Source of the DNA: Panulirus ornatus | Lineage: Eukaryota > Arthropoda > Malacostraca > Decapoda > Palinuridae | Direction: 5' to 3' | Assembly (NCBI RefSeq): GCF_036320965.1 | Contig: NC_092231.1 | Coordinates: 26,171,894 to 26,235,893 of the forward strand | Length of the DNA stretch: 64,000 nt | In this document: piece by piece, positions 34,914 to 45,888 of the stretch | How positions within the stretch are numbered: the first letter of the stretch is position 1 | Layout of the letters: every line of letters begins with the position of its first letter | The notes under the pieces: generated by a model | Seen by the model: only the letters and a program-made list of their open reading frames with translations | What the model was told of the DNA's origin: nothing | Databases searched by the model: none | Program-made: the position numbers and the translations under genes

Positions 34914-35104
34914 CTTGGTACTTGGAGAGAAAGAGGTTGGGAGGAGGAGGACACATAAGAAGATGAAGCAGGTGAGGATGTGGAAGAGAACGCAAGAGTA
35001 ACGTAAAGGAGCAGTAGTGAGGTGGATGATAAAAGACCGCAGAATGTTTCCTGTGCAGTAATTCACAAGCCAGTGTAATGGTATGAGGAGGAGTAATAAC
35101 AGAA

Positions 35105-35812
35105 TGATTAACCCCTGTAGTGCTGTGGTATAATTCTTCAAGAACAAATTAACCCATCGAGCACCAAGACTTAACCCCATCACACCAACGTCTTAACCTC
35201 CTTGAGTACGACGAGTTTAATCCTTGAGAACGTAGACATAACCCGTTAGGTACGGCGACTACGATGAATTAAACCCCCGAGCTCAACGTCTTAACCCATG
35301 GAGCACGATGACTTAACCCATGGAGCACGATGACTTAACCTAGATGACTTAACCCACTGAGCATGATGACTTAACCTAGATGACTTAACCCACTGAGCAC
35401 GATGACTTAACCCATGGAGCACGATGACTTAACCTAGATGACTTAACCCACTGAGCACGATGACTTAACCTAGATGACTTACCCCACTGAGCATGATGAC
35501 TTAACCTAGATGACTTAACCCACTGAGCATGATGACTTAACCTAGATGACTTAACCCACTGAGCACAATGACTTAACCTAGATGACTTAACCCACTGAGC
35601 ACGATGACTTAACCTAGATGACTTAACCTAGATGACTTACCCCACTGAGCATGATGACTTAACCTAGATGACTTAACCCACTGAGCATGATGACTTAACC
35701 TAGATGACTTAACCCACTGAGCACAATGACTTAACCTAGATGACTTAACCCACTGAGCACGATGACTTAACCTAGATTACTTAACCCACTGAGCACGATG
35801 ACTTTAGTCACC
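35105..35812. repeat. Composite 36-bp tandem array (14 + 22 bp)
   Basis: A 14-bp block AACCTAGATGACTT alternates with a 22-bp block AACCCACTGAGCACGATGAC plus TT, giving a 36-bp period from about 35330. Earlier units (35105-35330) contain only diverged 22-bp-type blocks such as CCTTGAGTACGACGAG. The CCCACTGAGCACGATGAC block resembles the CCCTTGAGCACGACGG unit of the dispersed 21-bp family, so the array may descend from it. Confidence 0.9.
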
Positions 35813-35948
35813 GTGTTAAAGTGGTTACATGCTCTCACTAATGAGGCCGGGTCGTCATTATCAAGAGATTAATTCATCCTCTCCGGTGGATTAATAATGT
35901 ATTCATATACTTAAGTCACTACAGTCGTCCTAATTCCTCTATGATAAA

Positions 35949-35980
<32 letters not shown>

Positions 35981-36476
35981 GATGAGCAAATGAATGACGT
36001 GTATTCATGTATACGTATGAATATTACAGACATGAGAAGCGAAGTATCTTGCCGTCATGTGCATGAAAAATGAAGTAAAGCGAAGGGAAGCGAGAACAAG
36101 CGAGTGGCGCCTCCCGCAGCAGCGGCCGGGGAAGAAAGGGTGTGAAAAATGGGAGTAAGCGAGACGAAGGTAAATAGTGGGATGGAGGAACGAGAGAAAA
36201 ATGGAGGAAAACGTGAGGTTGGTGTGGCAATATCCGGTAGCTGAGAAAGTGGAGGTGGAGGATAAAAATGGAAGAGAGGAAACAGATGGTGTTGGGGGGA
36301 ATATGATATGAGAAGGGATGGGGTGAGAGGACGTGTATAGAGAGGAGGAAAGACCCTGGGTCCACCCAGGAGTCAACCATGTAAGTTTTATGGTTAACTA
36401 TTATGTTTGATGGTCGCTATTTGTTACTGTTAGGGAAGAAGATACAAATATGTAATATACTGAAATATAGATACTG

Positions 36477-36477
<1 letters not shown>
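35813..36477. other. Unassigned sequence
   Basis: Contains a short (AC)n at 35948-35972. No gene recognised. Confidence 0.45.

Positions 36478-36512
<35 letters not shown>
36478..36512. repeat. (AT)n microsatellite
   Basis: About 35 bp of AT lying at the 3' end of the LINE fragment at 36513-36700. Confidence 0.95.
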
Positions 36513-36513
<1 letters not shown>

Positions 36514-36700
36514 CTGTCAGTTAGAATGCGCTGAAACTAAAGTCTACCATCCACAGCCAAGCCCCACAGGATATTCCGTGGTTTACTCTTGACTGTTTCA
36601 TATGTCGTAGTTCATCATAGTGACTGCACGGTGCCCCCCATATACCACCTTGATCCAGTTAATTCTGTCTCTCCTATGCACGCCTCTCACCCCTCTGATT
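36513..36700 (-). pseudogene. Decayed 3' end of the 62-kb LINE family
   Basis: The plus strand shares ordered blocks with 62550-62665, the 3' part of the long LINE copy. These include CCGTGGTTTACTC (there CCATGGTTTACCC), the GACTG-to-GCACG region, ATATACCACCTTGATCCAGT (there GTATACCACATCGCTCCAAT) and CTCACCCCTCTG (there CACCCTCCTG). On the minus strand the end of the protein can be followed as RARIGETELTGSRWYMG-like residues against RARNRVNWSDVVYRG. It is truncated and mutated, with an AT tract at its 3' side. Confidence 0.65.
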
Positions 36701-37419
36701 ATACATCATGTATTACAAAGTAGGAAGAAGGAAAAATAAGACTTGATTATGGAATTTCACATAAGAAAACTTTACTTCTCGTTAAATGTTTGTGTGAAAT
36801 TCACTTAGATAAAGACGGCAAACGTGCAGCAAATTACTATATACTTTAAAATGTCGGTTTCGTTCAGTTGCGAAAGCTACGTATCCATATGGTGAGCCAA
36901 AGTAGGAAAAAATCTTATATTTTTGCTATGATGTGATGACGTGTTGTACTGAGGAAGGCTGCTGGCATATTTACTTATAATAGTTGATACTCAAAACGTT
37001 TACAGTCTGTAGCCTAAAGGAAAACGAGTAATGATGACTTAATGTATTAGAGAAAACGTTAATAGTTAACAGAAAACCGTAATGATTACGTAATCTATAA
37101 GACAAAGTGGAAACAGTCGTTTACAGGAAAGAAAAGGAGAGGAAAATGTCAGCAGTTGCTGACGGGAAACGAAGCAACAGAGATACGGGACTTAACACAG
37201 TAAGTGGTACACGGGAGCGTCGTGCCCTGCGACCTCACCTGCTTATCCGGTAAATGACAAACGAGGATTTAGCTTTATGTTGTAGCGAGACCAGAGGCGA
37301 GGGAGCCAACCCCGAGATCTGTGGTAAGTAGGTGGGGGAGGGAGGGTGGGGGAAGTGCCTCAAGCTGTAGATAGGACTGAGGGAGGGAGTGGAGGGGAGA
37401 GGAAAGGGCTGCCCCAAGC
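36701..37419. other. Unassigned low-copy sequence
   Basis: AT-balanced sequence without tandem structure or recognised coding frames. Confidence 0.5.
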
Positions 37420-38060
37420 GACGATAAGGAAGACTGGCTCGACCGATGATGATAGGATGGACTGCCGTGTCTGATAATAGGGAGTTTATGTCGGTAGATA
37501 ATAGGTAGGGAGAGGGGGGGGAGAAAGGTGGAGGAGATAATTCCGTTCGACCAATATATGTGGCTGTCTTAATTCGATGATGATGATGGTAGAGGAAGAC
37601 CTACTCCAGCCGATGATGATGATTGGCCCCCTCGTTGGAACGATGACGATAGGTATTAAACGCTCCTGCCACTGCCTTCACAGATGATACGGGGGGAGGG
37701 AGATATCCCATCCCAGCCGATGACTGGGGGGGGAAGAAACTTCCGCTGGCTGTATGGGGAGTAGGGAGGGAGAGATGAAAGGGGTGGGTGAGTGTGGGGT
37801 GAGGCTGGTTGCTGCCTCTACCGATGATAGGAGGTCCAGGAGCCGCGATCGATGATGGGTGTTGGGACGGGACTACCACTGTACCTTCTACCGATAGCAG
37901 GACGATCTGTGGCTTCCGATGACGGCCAGCCCACCGGCCAGACCGATGGTGAGTTAGGGAGTGGTAGGGCCACTAGTGCCTCGTGCAGATAGTAGGTTAC
38001 TGAGGTGGGTGATGAAGGCTCACTCATACCACTGTTAACGGGGGACTTACAACTCTGATG
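37420..38060. repeat. Degenerate tandem array with CGATGATGATAGG motif
   Basis: Diverged units of roughly 60-80 bp share CCGATGATGATAGGA-like words and G-rich linkers. No gene. Confidence 0.5.
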
Positions 38061-39389
38061 TAGATGGCAGGATGGCAGCTTGTGTCCTCACCGTCCGTGA
38101 TTCTTGAGGTGTGAGTGTAGCGTCAACACAAACCTTACCGTTGGGGGATGGAAGACTATGTCGCTCTCGGACGCTCACCTTTAAATACGAGAGTTACCCT
38201 TAAATTATTATATTTCATATTTATTTCTAAACCAGAAAACGTCCTTTTCAATAAGTTCCCAGTGATCTCCCACGATGCTTTTTTAAAGGAAATTACTCAT
38301 AGATTTAGACTTTGGGAGTGCCATTGCATGTCTGCATACTTTCTAATGAATGAAATGTACTTGAGAAATGTGTTATCTTCTTATGTATCTCTTATGAATA
38401 TTTAGTTGCTAGATAGAAAACGAACGTATTCCACGTAACAAGTAGGTTTAACTCGTAGATAATGAATTTTTGCTTGATGATGACTCATCTGTTGACAGTA
38501 TTAGATTCAACAAAATGCAAACTTACAAACTTCATAAACTTTTTAAGTTATGAAATTATGAATGTGCACAGCTTACGGAGGTGTAAAAAGTTGTATGACA
38601 GTAGAGAATGTTTAGGCGATTGGGAGCCACGAGTGCAGAACTCCCTCCCCGTACAATACAAATTGGTAATTACGAGAATGTGTTTAGATTTCGTTGAGGC
38701 CAGGGCTGTCTTGTGCCTTTGTTAAGAAGATTGTCGCCCAGTGGACGAACATTGTGTTGTCACTGATTACAGGGCTTTTCCCCGAGACCATTGTATCGCT
38801 GGAGCACCTGCTGAGGAGGGAAGTGCAGGCCGAGGGTCAAAGGCTTTCCTTACCCACCATTTCCGTGTTTTCACCCTCATTGTTTCCCTACTTGCATCAC
38901 ACTGATATCCAGTAGTGAGGAAGGAACAGATATTTCTTCTAGTTTTTTTGATAGTTCGAAGAGAAAATGTTGAAGTTTGTCTCGTTACGTATCTCAACTG
39001 TTTAGTGTTAGCTGGATATTGACCCCTGCTGTCAGTCCTATGGCCATGGGGGTTAAGGGGAGCCATGGCACCTCCCCCTCAGACCTACTCCCTCCGTTCA
39101 ATAGGGACGTTTAACCTGAACTCTTAACAGGACCGTTAGACGGGAAGGTTCAGCAAACGTACTTAAAGGAGCGTTAGACAGGAAGGTTTAACAGATTTAG
39201 CAATGATGAGTAATGATGAGGATATTTATTACAGTTGATGTAGATATTAGTAAAAGTGTTGGAGATCTTTCTGACTACAATGATCCGGAGGAAGGGAAGA
39301 GCAAGTACGCTTACAATGACCTTTGATGTTTTCAGTCAGGCTGGTGTGTGGTTATGTGGAACGTTAGATATGTAATCCCAAGACTCTTT
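38061..39389. other. Low-copy stretch without a recognised gene
   Basis: About 1.3 kb with little repetition. Plus-strand frames of 73-87 codons (38148, 38462, 38694) overlap in different frames and resemble no known family. They could be fragments of something decayed, but nothing supports calling them. Confidence 0.45.
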
Positions 39390-39545
39390 TTAGGAGGCTT
39401 GTATAGCAATGAGGCTGCACTTAACGTGGGAGCAGGGTAAGGAAGGCTCCTTTGGTGAGAAGAAAGCCCACGAGGACGCTGACCAATGATACAGCCTCGT
39501 CGAAGTTGATTCGTCCTCCACAATGTTACCACTACCAGACGAACT
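39390..39545 (-). repeat. Dispersed repeat, copy B
   Basis: This is the partner of 19295-19465. The shared blocks AACGTGGGAGCAGGGTAAGG, GGCTCCTTTGGTGAG and GATACAGCCTCGTCGAA keep their order and approximate spacing. A (CA)n tract starts immediately after it. Confidence 0.6.
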
Positions 39546-39547
39546 TT

Positions 39548-39548
<1 letters not shown>

Positions 39549-39610
<62 letters not shown>

Positions 39611-39643
39611 TCCTAAGAATTCACGGGGAAAATGAAACACGTG

Positions 39644-39688
<45 letters not shown>
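39549..39688. repeat. Compound microsatellites (CA)n, (AT)n, (GT)n
   Basis: CA at 39549-39609, then about 33 bp of unique sequence, then AT and GT at 39642-39688. Confidence 0.95.
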
Positions 39689-39690
<2 letters not shown>

Positions 39691-39883
39691 GGATTTTCAT
39701 TTTGTACCTCGGGCAGTAGTACTGTCGGAGGCTGAAGCGAGGGTAGCGTCTTTGCTAGGAAACACTGCCTCCCCCATGCCTCCCTCACCTTCGCCTTCAC
39801 ATGAATCTTTGCTACGTTCATGACGGTCATGTTCCTCTGTATAAGTCACCTGCCTCCTCTTTTCTCCCTAGTGTACACGAGCA

Positions 39884-39890
<7 letters not shown>

Positions 39891-39949
<59 letters not shown>
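39891..39949. repeat. (CT)n microsatellite
   Basis: About 59 bp of pure CT. Confidence 0.95.
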
Positions 39950-39952
<3 letters not shown>

Positions 39953-41290
39953 TGGTTTTGGTTTTCGCCAGCCATATTGACCGTGTTAATATATGATTTT
40001 CTTTTTGTTTCTCTTCCTTCTTTCCTTTATTCTCTCTACCTCTGCCATCTCCGAGGTTCGTCCCCTCTCCCCTCCTTCTGCCCCTCCGCCAGGAGCCAGT
40101 GTCCCCCTCCACCCCCAACCGGGTCCTGTCATCAGCGGGTGGTGGATGCCCCTCCCTCCCCCTAACATTACCTTCCATCACCCTATTAAGTTAAAAGTTC
40201 AGATATTTTCCCCTGTCTTTTCCTCACTTTTCCCCTGCCCGTGCTGGGGCGACGCGCGAAGTTTGCATGTATAAGCAACGTAGGGATTAGTGGGAGGGTG
40301 GGGGGGAGGGGGGGACATTACTTATGCATAAGCCCCCTCCCTCCCTCCCTCCCTCCCTCGGCATGTTCCCGGGTAGTGCTGGACCGCCTCCCCTCGCTGC
40401 CAGCCACCTTGCCGATCCCTCATTATATTCTCCTCATTTTCTTGCATGCCTCATCTCCTGCTCATGTGGTACTCGCTCTTTCCTTGTGTGCTGCTGTGTT
40501 TCTCTCACTCGCTCCCCCTCGTGTGGTGTAGCTGCCTCTGTGGTGTGGACACGTCTTGTGTGTTTCTTAGTTTCCCCTCAGTTCTGACGTAATCATTATC
40601 CTCTTATTCTCTTCTCTCTGTTCCTTTCGGTTAGTTTCAGTGTTCTCTGTTTCGTTTAGCTACGCCATCATCACCATTCACTCTATTCTCCCAGTTATAT
40701 TTTCCTCTTCACTCCTTCTCTCTCCTACCAGTTCTAACATCTTCCATCCTCATCCCACACCCATCTCTTCGACCTAATCTTCTCGTTCCTCCTTCCCCAT
40801 CCTTCTTCCTCGCCTCCTTCATAACACGCTTCTCTTCCCGCCTCATCATCTACATATTTCACTTTATCTGCATTTTTAAACATCCGTCCCAACACCCACC
40901 CGCACCCTCCTCCCTCCTGCCTCCGTCAGTCACCATTACCCTTACCTTCCACCCACCCGAACACCCACCACCACCACTACCGCCACAACAACAACAACAT
41001 CAACCACTGCCACCACAACTGCACCACACCGTCATTCCACTCGGCACATCCATCTACCTACAGCACACACCCCGACCTCCACCGTGGCACCCAGCACTCG
41101 CTCACTACCACTAAATGCCATCTCAGTCATCTCATCTACCGTTGCAGCCATCATCCTCTACCACCAGCCAGCATCACCACCACTACCACCACCACCACCA
41201 GCCAGCATCACCACCACTACCACCACCACCACCAGCCACCATCTGCACCACCGACCAACCACCATGAACACTACGCCCATCACCAACAGC
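39950..41290. other. Pyrimidine-rich gene-free stretch
   Basis: C/T-rich plus strand. A perfect 12-bp palindrome CTTATGCATAAG lies at about 40320-40331 between a G-run and (CCCT)n. From 40880 the plus strand becomes C/A-rich. No gene. Confidence 0.5.
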
Positions 41291-41334
41291 CAACATGAAC
41301 ACCACCGGCTCAGATCCCAGCCATCACCACCAGC

Positions 41335-41890
41335 CAACAACCCCACCACCAACAACCCCAACACCACCAACCAACCAACAACCCCACCACCAACAACCAA
41401 CCAACAACCCCACCACCACCAACCAACCAACAACCCCACCACCACCAACCAACCAACAACTCCAACACCACCAACCAACCAACAACCCCACCACCACCAA
41501 CCAACCAACAACTCCAACACCACCAACCAACCAACAACCCCACCACCAACAACCAACCAACAACTCCAACACCACCAACCAACCAACAACCCCACCACCA
41601 CCAACCAACCAACAACCCCACCACCAACAACCAACCAACAACCCCACCACCAACAACCAACCAACAACCCCACCACCAACAACCAACCAACAACCCCACC
41701 ACCACCAACCAACCAACAACTCCAACACCACCAACCAACCAACAACTCCAACACCACCAACCAACCAACAACTCCAACACCACCAACAAACCAACAACTC
41801 CAACACCACCAACCAACAACACCACCACCACCACCAACCAACCAACAACCCCACCACCACCAACCAACCAACACCACCACCACCACCACC
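41335..41890. repeat. 26-bp C/A array, G-free
   Basis: About 21 units built from ACCAACCAACCAACAACTCC plus AACACC with CCACC variants, at a 26-bp period. The plus strand has no G at all from about 41334 to 41893. Long T/P/N/Q-rich plus frames (399 and 250 codons) and G/V/W-rich minus frames (up to 244 codons) all follow from the absence of stops and are rejected as genes. Confidence 0.95.
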
Positions 41891-42167
41891 ACCGGCCGTC
41901 CTCGGCATTTCTATTCAGGGTTTCTGTTCCCTCCTCCTCCACTACCTGCTCCACCTCGTCCATCCCTCCGGCATAATTGTAATCCCCTGGGGCGGCGGAG
42001 CTCAGAGTCTAGACGCCATATTCATGTTGTCGCTTCCCCTCAGGTAAGGGCAAACACCCTCCCACCTCGCCGTCGTCGCCTCCAGCAGGAGGAGGAGGAG
42101 GAGGACCCAGGCGGACGTCCTCCGGCTCCTCCTGTTGCATTCTTCGTCTGCCACCCCGGCAGGTTCC

Positions 42168-42168
<1 letters not shown>

Positions 42169-42202
<34 letters not shown>
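42169..42202. repeat. (AC)n microsatellite
   Basis: About 34 bp of AC. Confidence 0.95.
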
Positions 42203-42206
<4 letters not shown>

Positions 42207-42454
42207 ATTTCCTGGCGTCCGATATTCCTTGTGCCTCGGGTCTAAATCCTTTCTGCTTGACGCTTATCATATTTGCTGTGTAACTCCTGAAAACTCAACC
42301 ATTTCTCTCCTCGGGTTAAATTCCCAAGATTTGCATTCCAGCTTATCTGCTTCTCTGGTTAACGCCGTTACGCTGCGTCCCTCATTTTCTTCTTTATTTC
42401 CTTCTTTACATTAGCGACAGATTGGGGAATTTTTTAACTTTATGAACGCGGTGG

Positions 42455-42615
42455 TACTCTACCACCTTTGAGCACGACACAGCACGACTCTTGAGCACAG
42501 CGGTACGACCCTTGGTTGTGAAAACCTTTGTCTTTGACCTGAGCCTTTAAGGATCAGGTCAGAGACCAGGCCATCAGACCCAAGAGTCGTACCGAGGGGT
42601 CGTGCAAGCTTCCGC
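42455..42615. repeat. Palindromic 21-bp-repeat element, copy 6 (clearest core)
   Basis: This is the compact copy used to define the family. Two left-type units (GAGCACGACACAGCACGACT, GAGCACAGCGGTACGACCCTT) lead to the core. In the core GTCTTTGACCTGA (42530-42542) pairs with TCAGGTCAGAGAC (42554-42566) at 12 of 13 positions around GCCTTTAAGGA. GGCCATCAGACCCAAGAGTC and a right-type unit follow. The whole locus is an imperfect palindrome whose arms carry the 21-bp unit in opposite orientations. Confidence 0.8.
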
Positions 42616-43449
42616 CCAGAAAAACCAGGCACAGGTGCCCCCTGTTGCCTGCCAGTATGTAAGTGTTAGCCAATAGCTGTTTCAGAATTATCATCATCTA
42701 CCTCCCTAATCCGTCTGATTATCCGACAGTTTTCTACCCTCTGCTTTCCCTTCTGGGACTTTTGAATTTACAGCCCGCGGGGTAAAGAAGGACAGGCCAT
42801 ATTAATTACCTGTTGATACACCTCGAGCGAAAAATTATTTGCAATCAAAACCAGACGTTCGCTTCGTTACGGTGGGAATTAAGCCGAAGCTAGCAAGCCT
42901 GCGGGCCACTAGTTTATATTAAACCTTGTTCGACCTGGTTTTAATGCTGGAAATTAAATTACCCCTTGACTCTACGCAGTTAGAGTGATTTATATTTTTT
43001 CAGCTTCTAATTCTTGGTAATTATCTCCCCCGGGTGGGCGATTGAGCTGTTGACGACCGTAATCAGTCATCAGGCAACACATAAGTTCGTCAGTAAAATT
43101 GCCAGGGGAAATTAGACAAGAGACGTTGCTGGAGATTTATCAGTTTTGTGTGTGTTACATTGTGTCCATTGGACGTGATGCTTCTTGACCTTGCTCACCG
43201 CCGTGAGGGAGTGTGGCCGTTTTGATGCAACACTCACACAGGAAGTGTGTCTCAGCAAGGTTGGCTTTGTTTGAAACACCTCAGCTTCGTTAAGAACTTG
43301 TGGTTACAGAACGTGTGTTGTAGTTGCTACAGAGCCTGTGTTGTTGTGGCTACAGAGCCTGTGTTGTAGTGGCTACAGAGCCTGGTTATATTATGTGGTG
43401 TATTGATGGTCATTACTGTTGTTGTGTGAGATGTTTACATACAGTACAT
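42616..43449. other. Low-copy island
   Basis: Non-repetitive sequence with several homeodomain-like words (ATTAATTACC near 42805, GGTAATTATC near 43017, GTAATCAGTC near 43060). No coding frame. It could be a regulatory island, but only comparative data could show this. Confidence 0.35.
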
Positions 43450-44690
43450 GACTCTCCTCACACTCGGCCACCACACATACTGCCACCCACCACATATCCT
43501 GGCACCTACCACACATCCAGCTACCTACCACACATCCAGCTACCTACCACACATTCAGCTACCTTCCACACATCCAGCTACCTACCACACATTCAGCTAC
43601 CTACCACACATCCAGGTACCTACCACACATTCAGCTACCTACCACTTATCCAGCTACCTACCACATATCCTACCACTCACCGTAAATACTACCATCGACC
43701 ATACATTCCGGTATTCATCACCCATTCATAACCACACCATAACCCGCGACACTTATACCACCCACTACACAGTCTGCCACCCACTACACACCCTGCCACC
43801 CAAAACACATCCCGCCGCCCACCACACTTCCCTCCCGCCGCTCACCACACGTCCTATCACCCGCCACATACCACACATCTTTCCACCCATTACGCAACCT
43901 GCCACCCACCACACATCCGGCATCCTTCCACACGGCTCGCCGCCCACTACACAACCCGCCACACACCACACTTCCCTCCACACATGATACATCCAGCCAC
44001 ACACCACACTTCCCTCCACACATGATACATCCAGCCACACACCACACAACCAGCCATCCACCATACAACTCCCCACCCACCACACAACTCGCCACATACC
44101 ATAGGTTGCGCCACCCAGTACACAACCCTCCACCATCCATACATCACACCACATATCCCACCATACGTGATACATCACGCCACCCACTACACAGCGAACC
44201 ACCCACAACACATCTTTCCACCCACCACACTCCCCGCCACCTACCACACTCCCCGCCACCTACCACACTCCCCGCCACCTACCACACAACCCGCCACCTA
44301 CCACACTCCCCGCCACCTACCACACTCCCCGCCACCCACTACACTCCTCGCCACCTACCACACTCCCCGCCACCTACCACACAACGCGCCACCTACCACA
44401 CTCCCCGCCACCTACCACACTCCCCGCCTCCTATCACACTCCCCGCCACCTACCACACTCCCCGCCACCAACCACACTCCCCGCCACCAACCACACTCCC
44501 CGCCACTTAACCACACAACCCGCCGCCTACCACACAACCCGCCACCTACCACACAACCCGCCACACTTCACACATCCCACCTCACACCATACATCTCACC
44601 ACACACCACACAGCCCGCCACCCACCACAAAGTCCACCACACAACGCACCACCCACCACACGTCATAATCCTCGTGGCTCCTTCCACGTA
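43450..44690. repeat. 19-bp tandem array, two subfamilies
   Basis: More than 50 units at a 19-bp period. The left part (43490-43670) uses CACACATCCAGCTACCTAC. The right part (44215-44570) uses CACACTCCCCGCCACCTAC. The middle (43680-44200) is diverged. The plus strand has almost no G, so all frames stay open (up to 179 codons); these are not genes. Confidence 0.9.
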
Positions 44691-45280
44691 ATCCCCCTGG
44701 CCAGCCTCCTCTCCCTCCACCTGCCCTGGTTCCCTCCTGTTTATGTTATCCTTCTTGGTCTGCTTCCCTCCCCCCCCCCCAGCAGCTAAATACCTCCCCC
44801 TCCCCCTTACCCCTCCCCCTTACCCCTCCCCATTCCCCAGTGCCTCTTCACCCCCCCCACCACCACAACCCCACCTTATGTACCCTCCCTTTCCCGCATC
44901 CCCGTCGCCTCCCCAACTCCCCTTTCGCCTCCCATCAAGGGACCTCGCTCCTTTCCCTTAAGCTCCCCTTCCCCCTCTAATCACCCTCCCCCATTACCCA
45001 CCCCACCCCATCTATTTCCCGCGCCCCTCCCCCGCTCTCCCCTGTCAAATATGTATGATGAATCTCACTAATTCCCCCCCCCTCCCTCTCCCCCCCCGCC
45101 CCCCACACCTCCCACTCCCCTCTTCACCTTGAACCAACATCACCCCCCCCCCAACCCGACCCCCCCCCCCTCACACCCCCCATCCCCATGCTAACCAGCG
45201 ATGGCCTTCATCATCCCCCCCCCACCCCCACCACCCCCACCCCCGTGCATCAGCCCGCCTCCTGCAGGTTTAAATAAATA
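44691..45280. other. C-rich tract
   Basis: The plus strand is dominated by C-runs, several of 8-10 C, with scattered A and T. The minus strand is therefore G-run-rich and able to form quadruplexes. Exact run lengths are doubtful. No gene. Confidence 0.7.
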
Positions 45281-45537
45281 TGTGTATAAAAGTAATTTGT
45301 ATACCTCACGCCAGATTACCGGTTGGGGGCGCAAATAAAAGTTGGAGTGTGAAGCAGAATTTGTAATGCTAAAGTTCGAGCCTGGGCCGGCCGCTGCCCG
45401 CTACTGACCTCTAATGAGGCCGTGATTTGGGGTCATCTATGTGTCCGGTGACGCCAGCCGCCCGGGGGGGGAGCCAGACTAATTCTCATTGAAACAAATG
45501 CATAAATTCATGTCTCTGCTCCCAGGCTCTCTGGAAA

Positions 45538-45539
<2 letters not shown>
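45281..45539. other. Low-copy island next to AT tract
   Basis: A non-repetitive, GC-balanced segment lies between the C-rich tract and the AT tract. No coding frame. It is a candidate conserved noncoding element only by its contrast with the surroundings. Confidence 0.3.

Positions 45540-45622
<83 letters not shown>
45540..45622. repeat. (AT)n-(GT)n microsatellite
   Basis: About 48 bp of AT, then about 33 bp of GT. Confidence 0.97.
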
Positions 45623-45623
<1 letters not shown>

Positions 45624-45693
45624 TTCTGTTTATGTGTTACAGAAAGAGCTTTACACTCGTTGTTTTCCCGCGTTTCTTAGCCCGTATGTGCAA

Positions 45694-45698
<5 letters not shown>

Positions 45699-45740
<42 letters not shown>
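45699..45740. repeat. (CA)n microsatellite
   Basis: About 42 bp of CA directly at the 3' end of the minus-strand SINE. Confidence 0.95.
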
Positions 45741-45741
<1 letters not shown>

Positions 45742-45888
45742 AGCCTATGCTAGGTACCCATTTATCGACCGTCCCCGAGGGGAAGATGAACGCCTGGGTT
45801 GGATTTGGGCCGACTGCCACTCGCAGGATTCGAACCCACGCGGGTCGGACCCCTGCCTACCCCGTAGTGACTCATGGAAGAGAAGAGA
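45741..45888 (-). mobile_element. tRNA-derived SINE
   Basis: On the minus strand the element starts near 45888 with a tRNA-like head. It carries a perfect RNA polymerase III B box, GGTTCGAATCC, at 45827-45837 within GTGGGTTCGAATCCTGCGAG. An A-box-like stretch about 30-40 bp upstream is less clear. The body has GCGTTCATCTTCCCCTCGGG and GGTCGATAAATGGGTACC, a pattern I associate with SINEs widespread in crustaceans and other invertebrates. Its end, ATAGGCTG, runs straight into (GT)n. Length is about 145 bp, typical for a short SINE. It has no coding capacity and would depend on a LINE for movement. Confidence 0.75.

Noticed and set aside
35105..35812. AACCTA-containing repeat considered as telomeric DNA
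   Set aside because: The arthropod telomere unit is TTAGG; here AACCTA occurs only inside a 14-bp block of a 36-bp minisatellite.
38148..38915. Three consecutive plus-strand frames of 73-87 codons as exons of a gene
   Set aside because: They are in different frames, have no recognisable domain, and no convincing splice-site arrangement joins them.
41084..42283. A 399-codon T/P/N/Q-rich plus-strand frame resembling a secreted low-complexity protein
   Set aside because: The 26-bp array lacks stops in several frames on both strands, and the flanks show no signal peptide or coding character.
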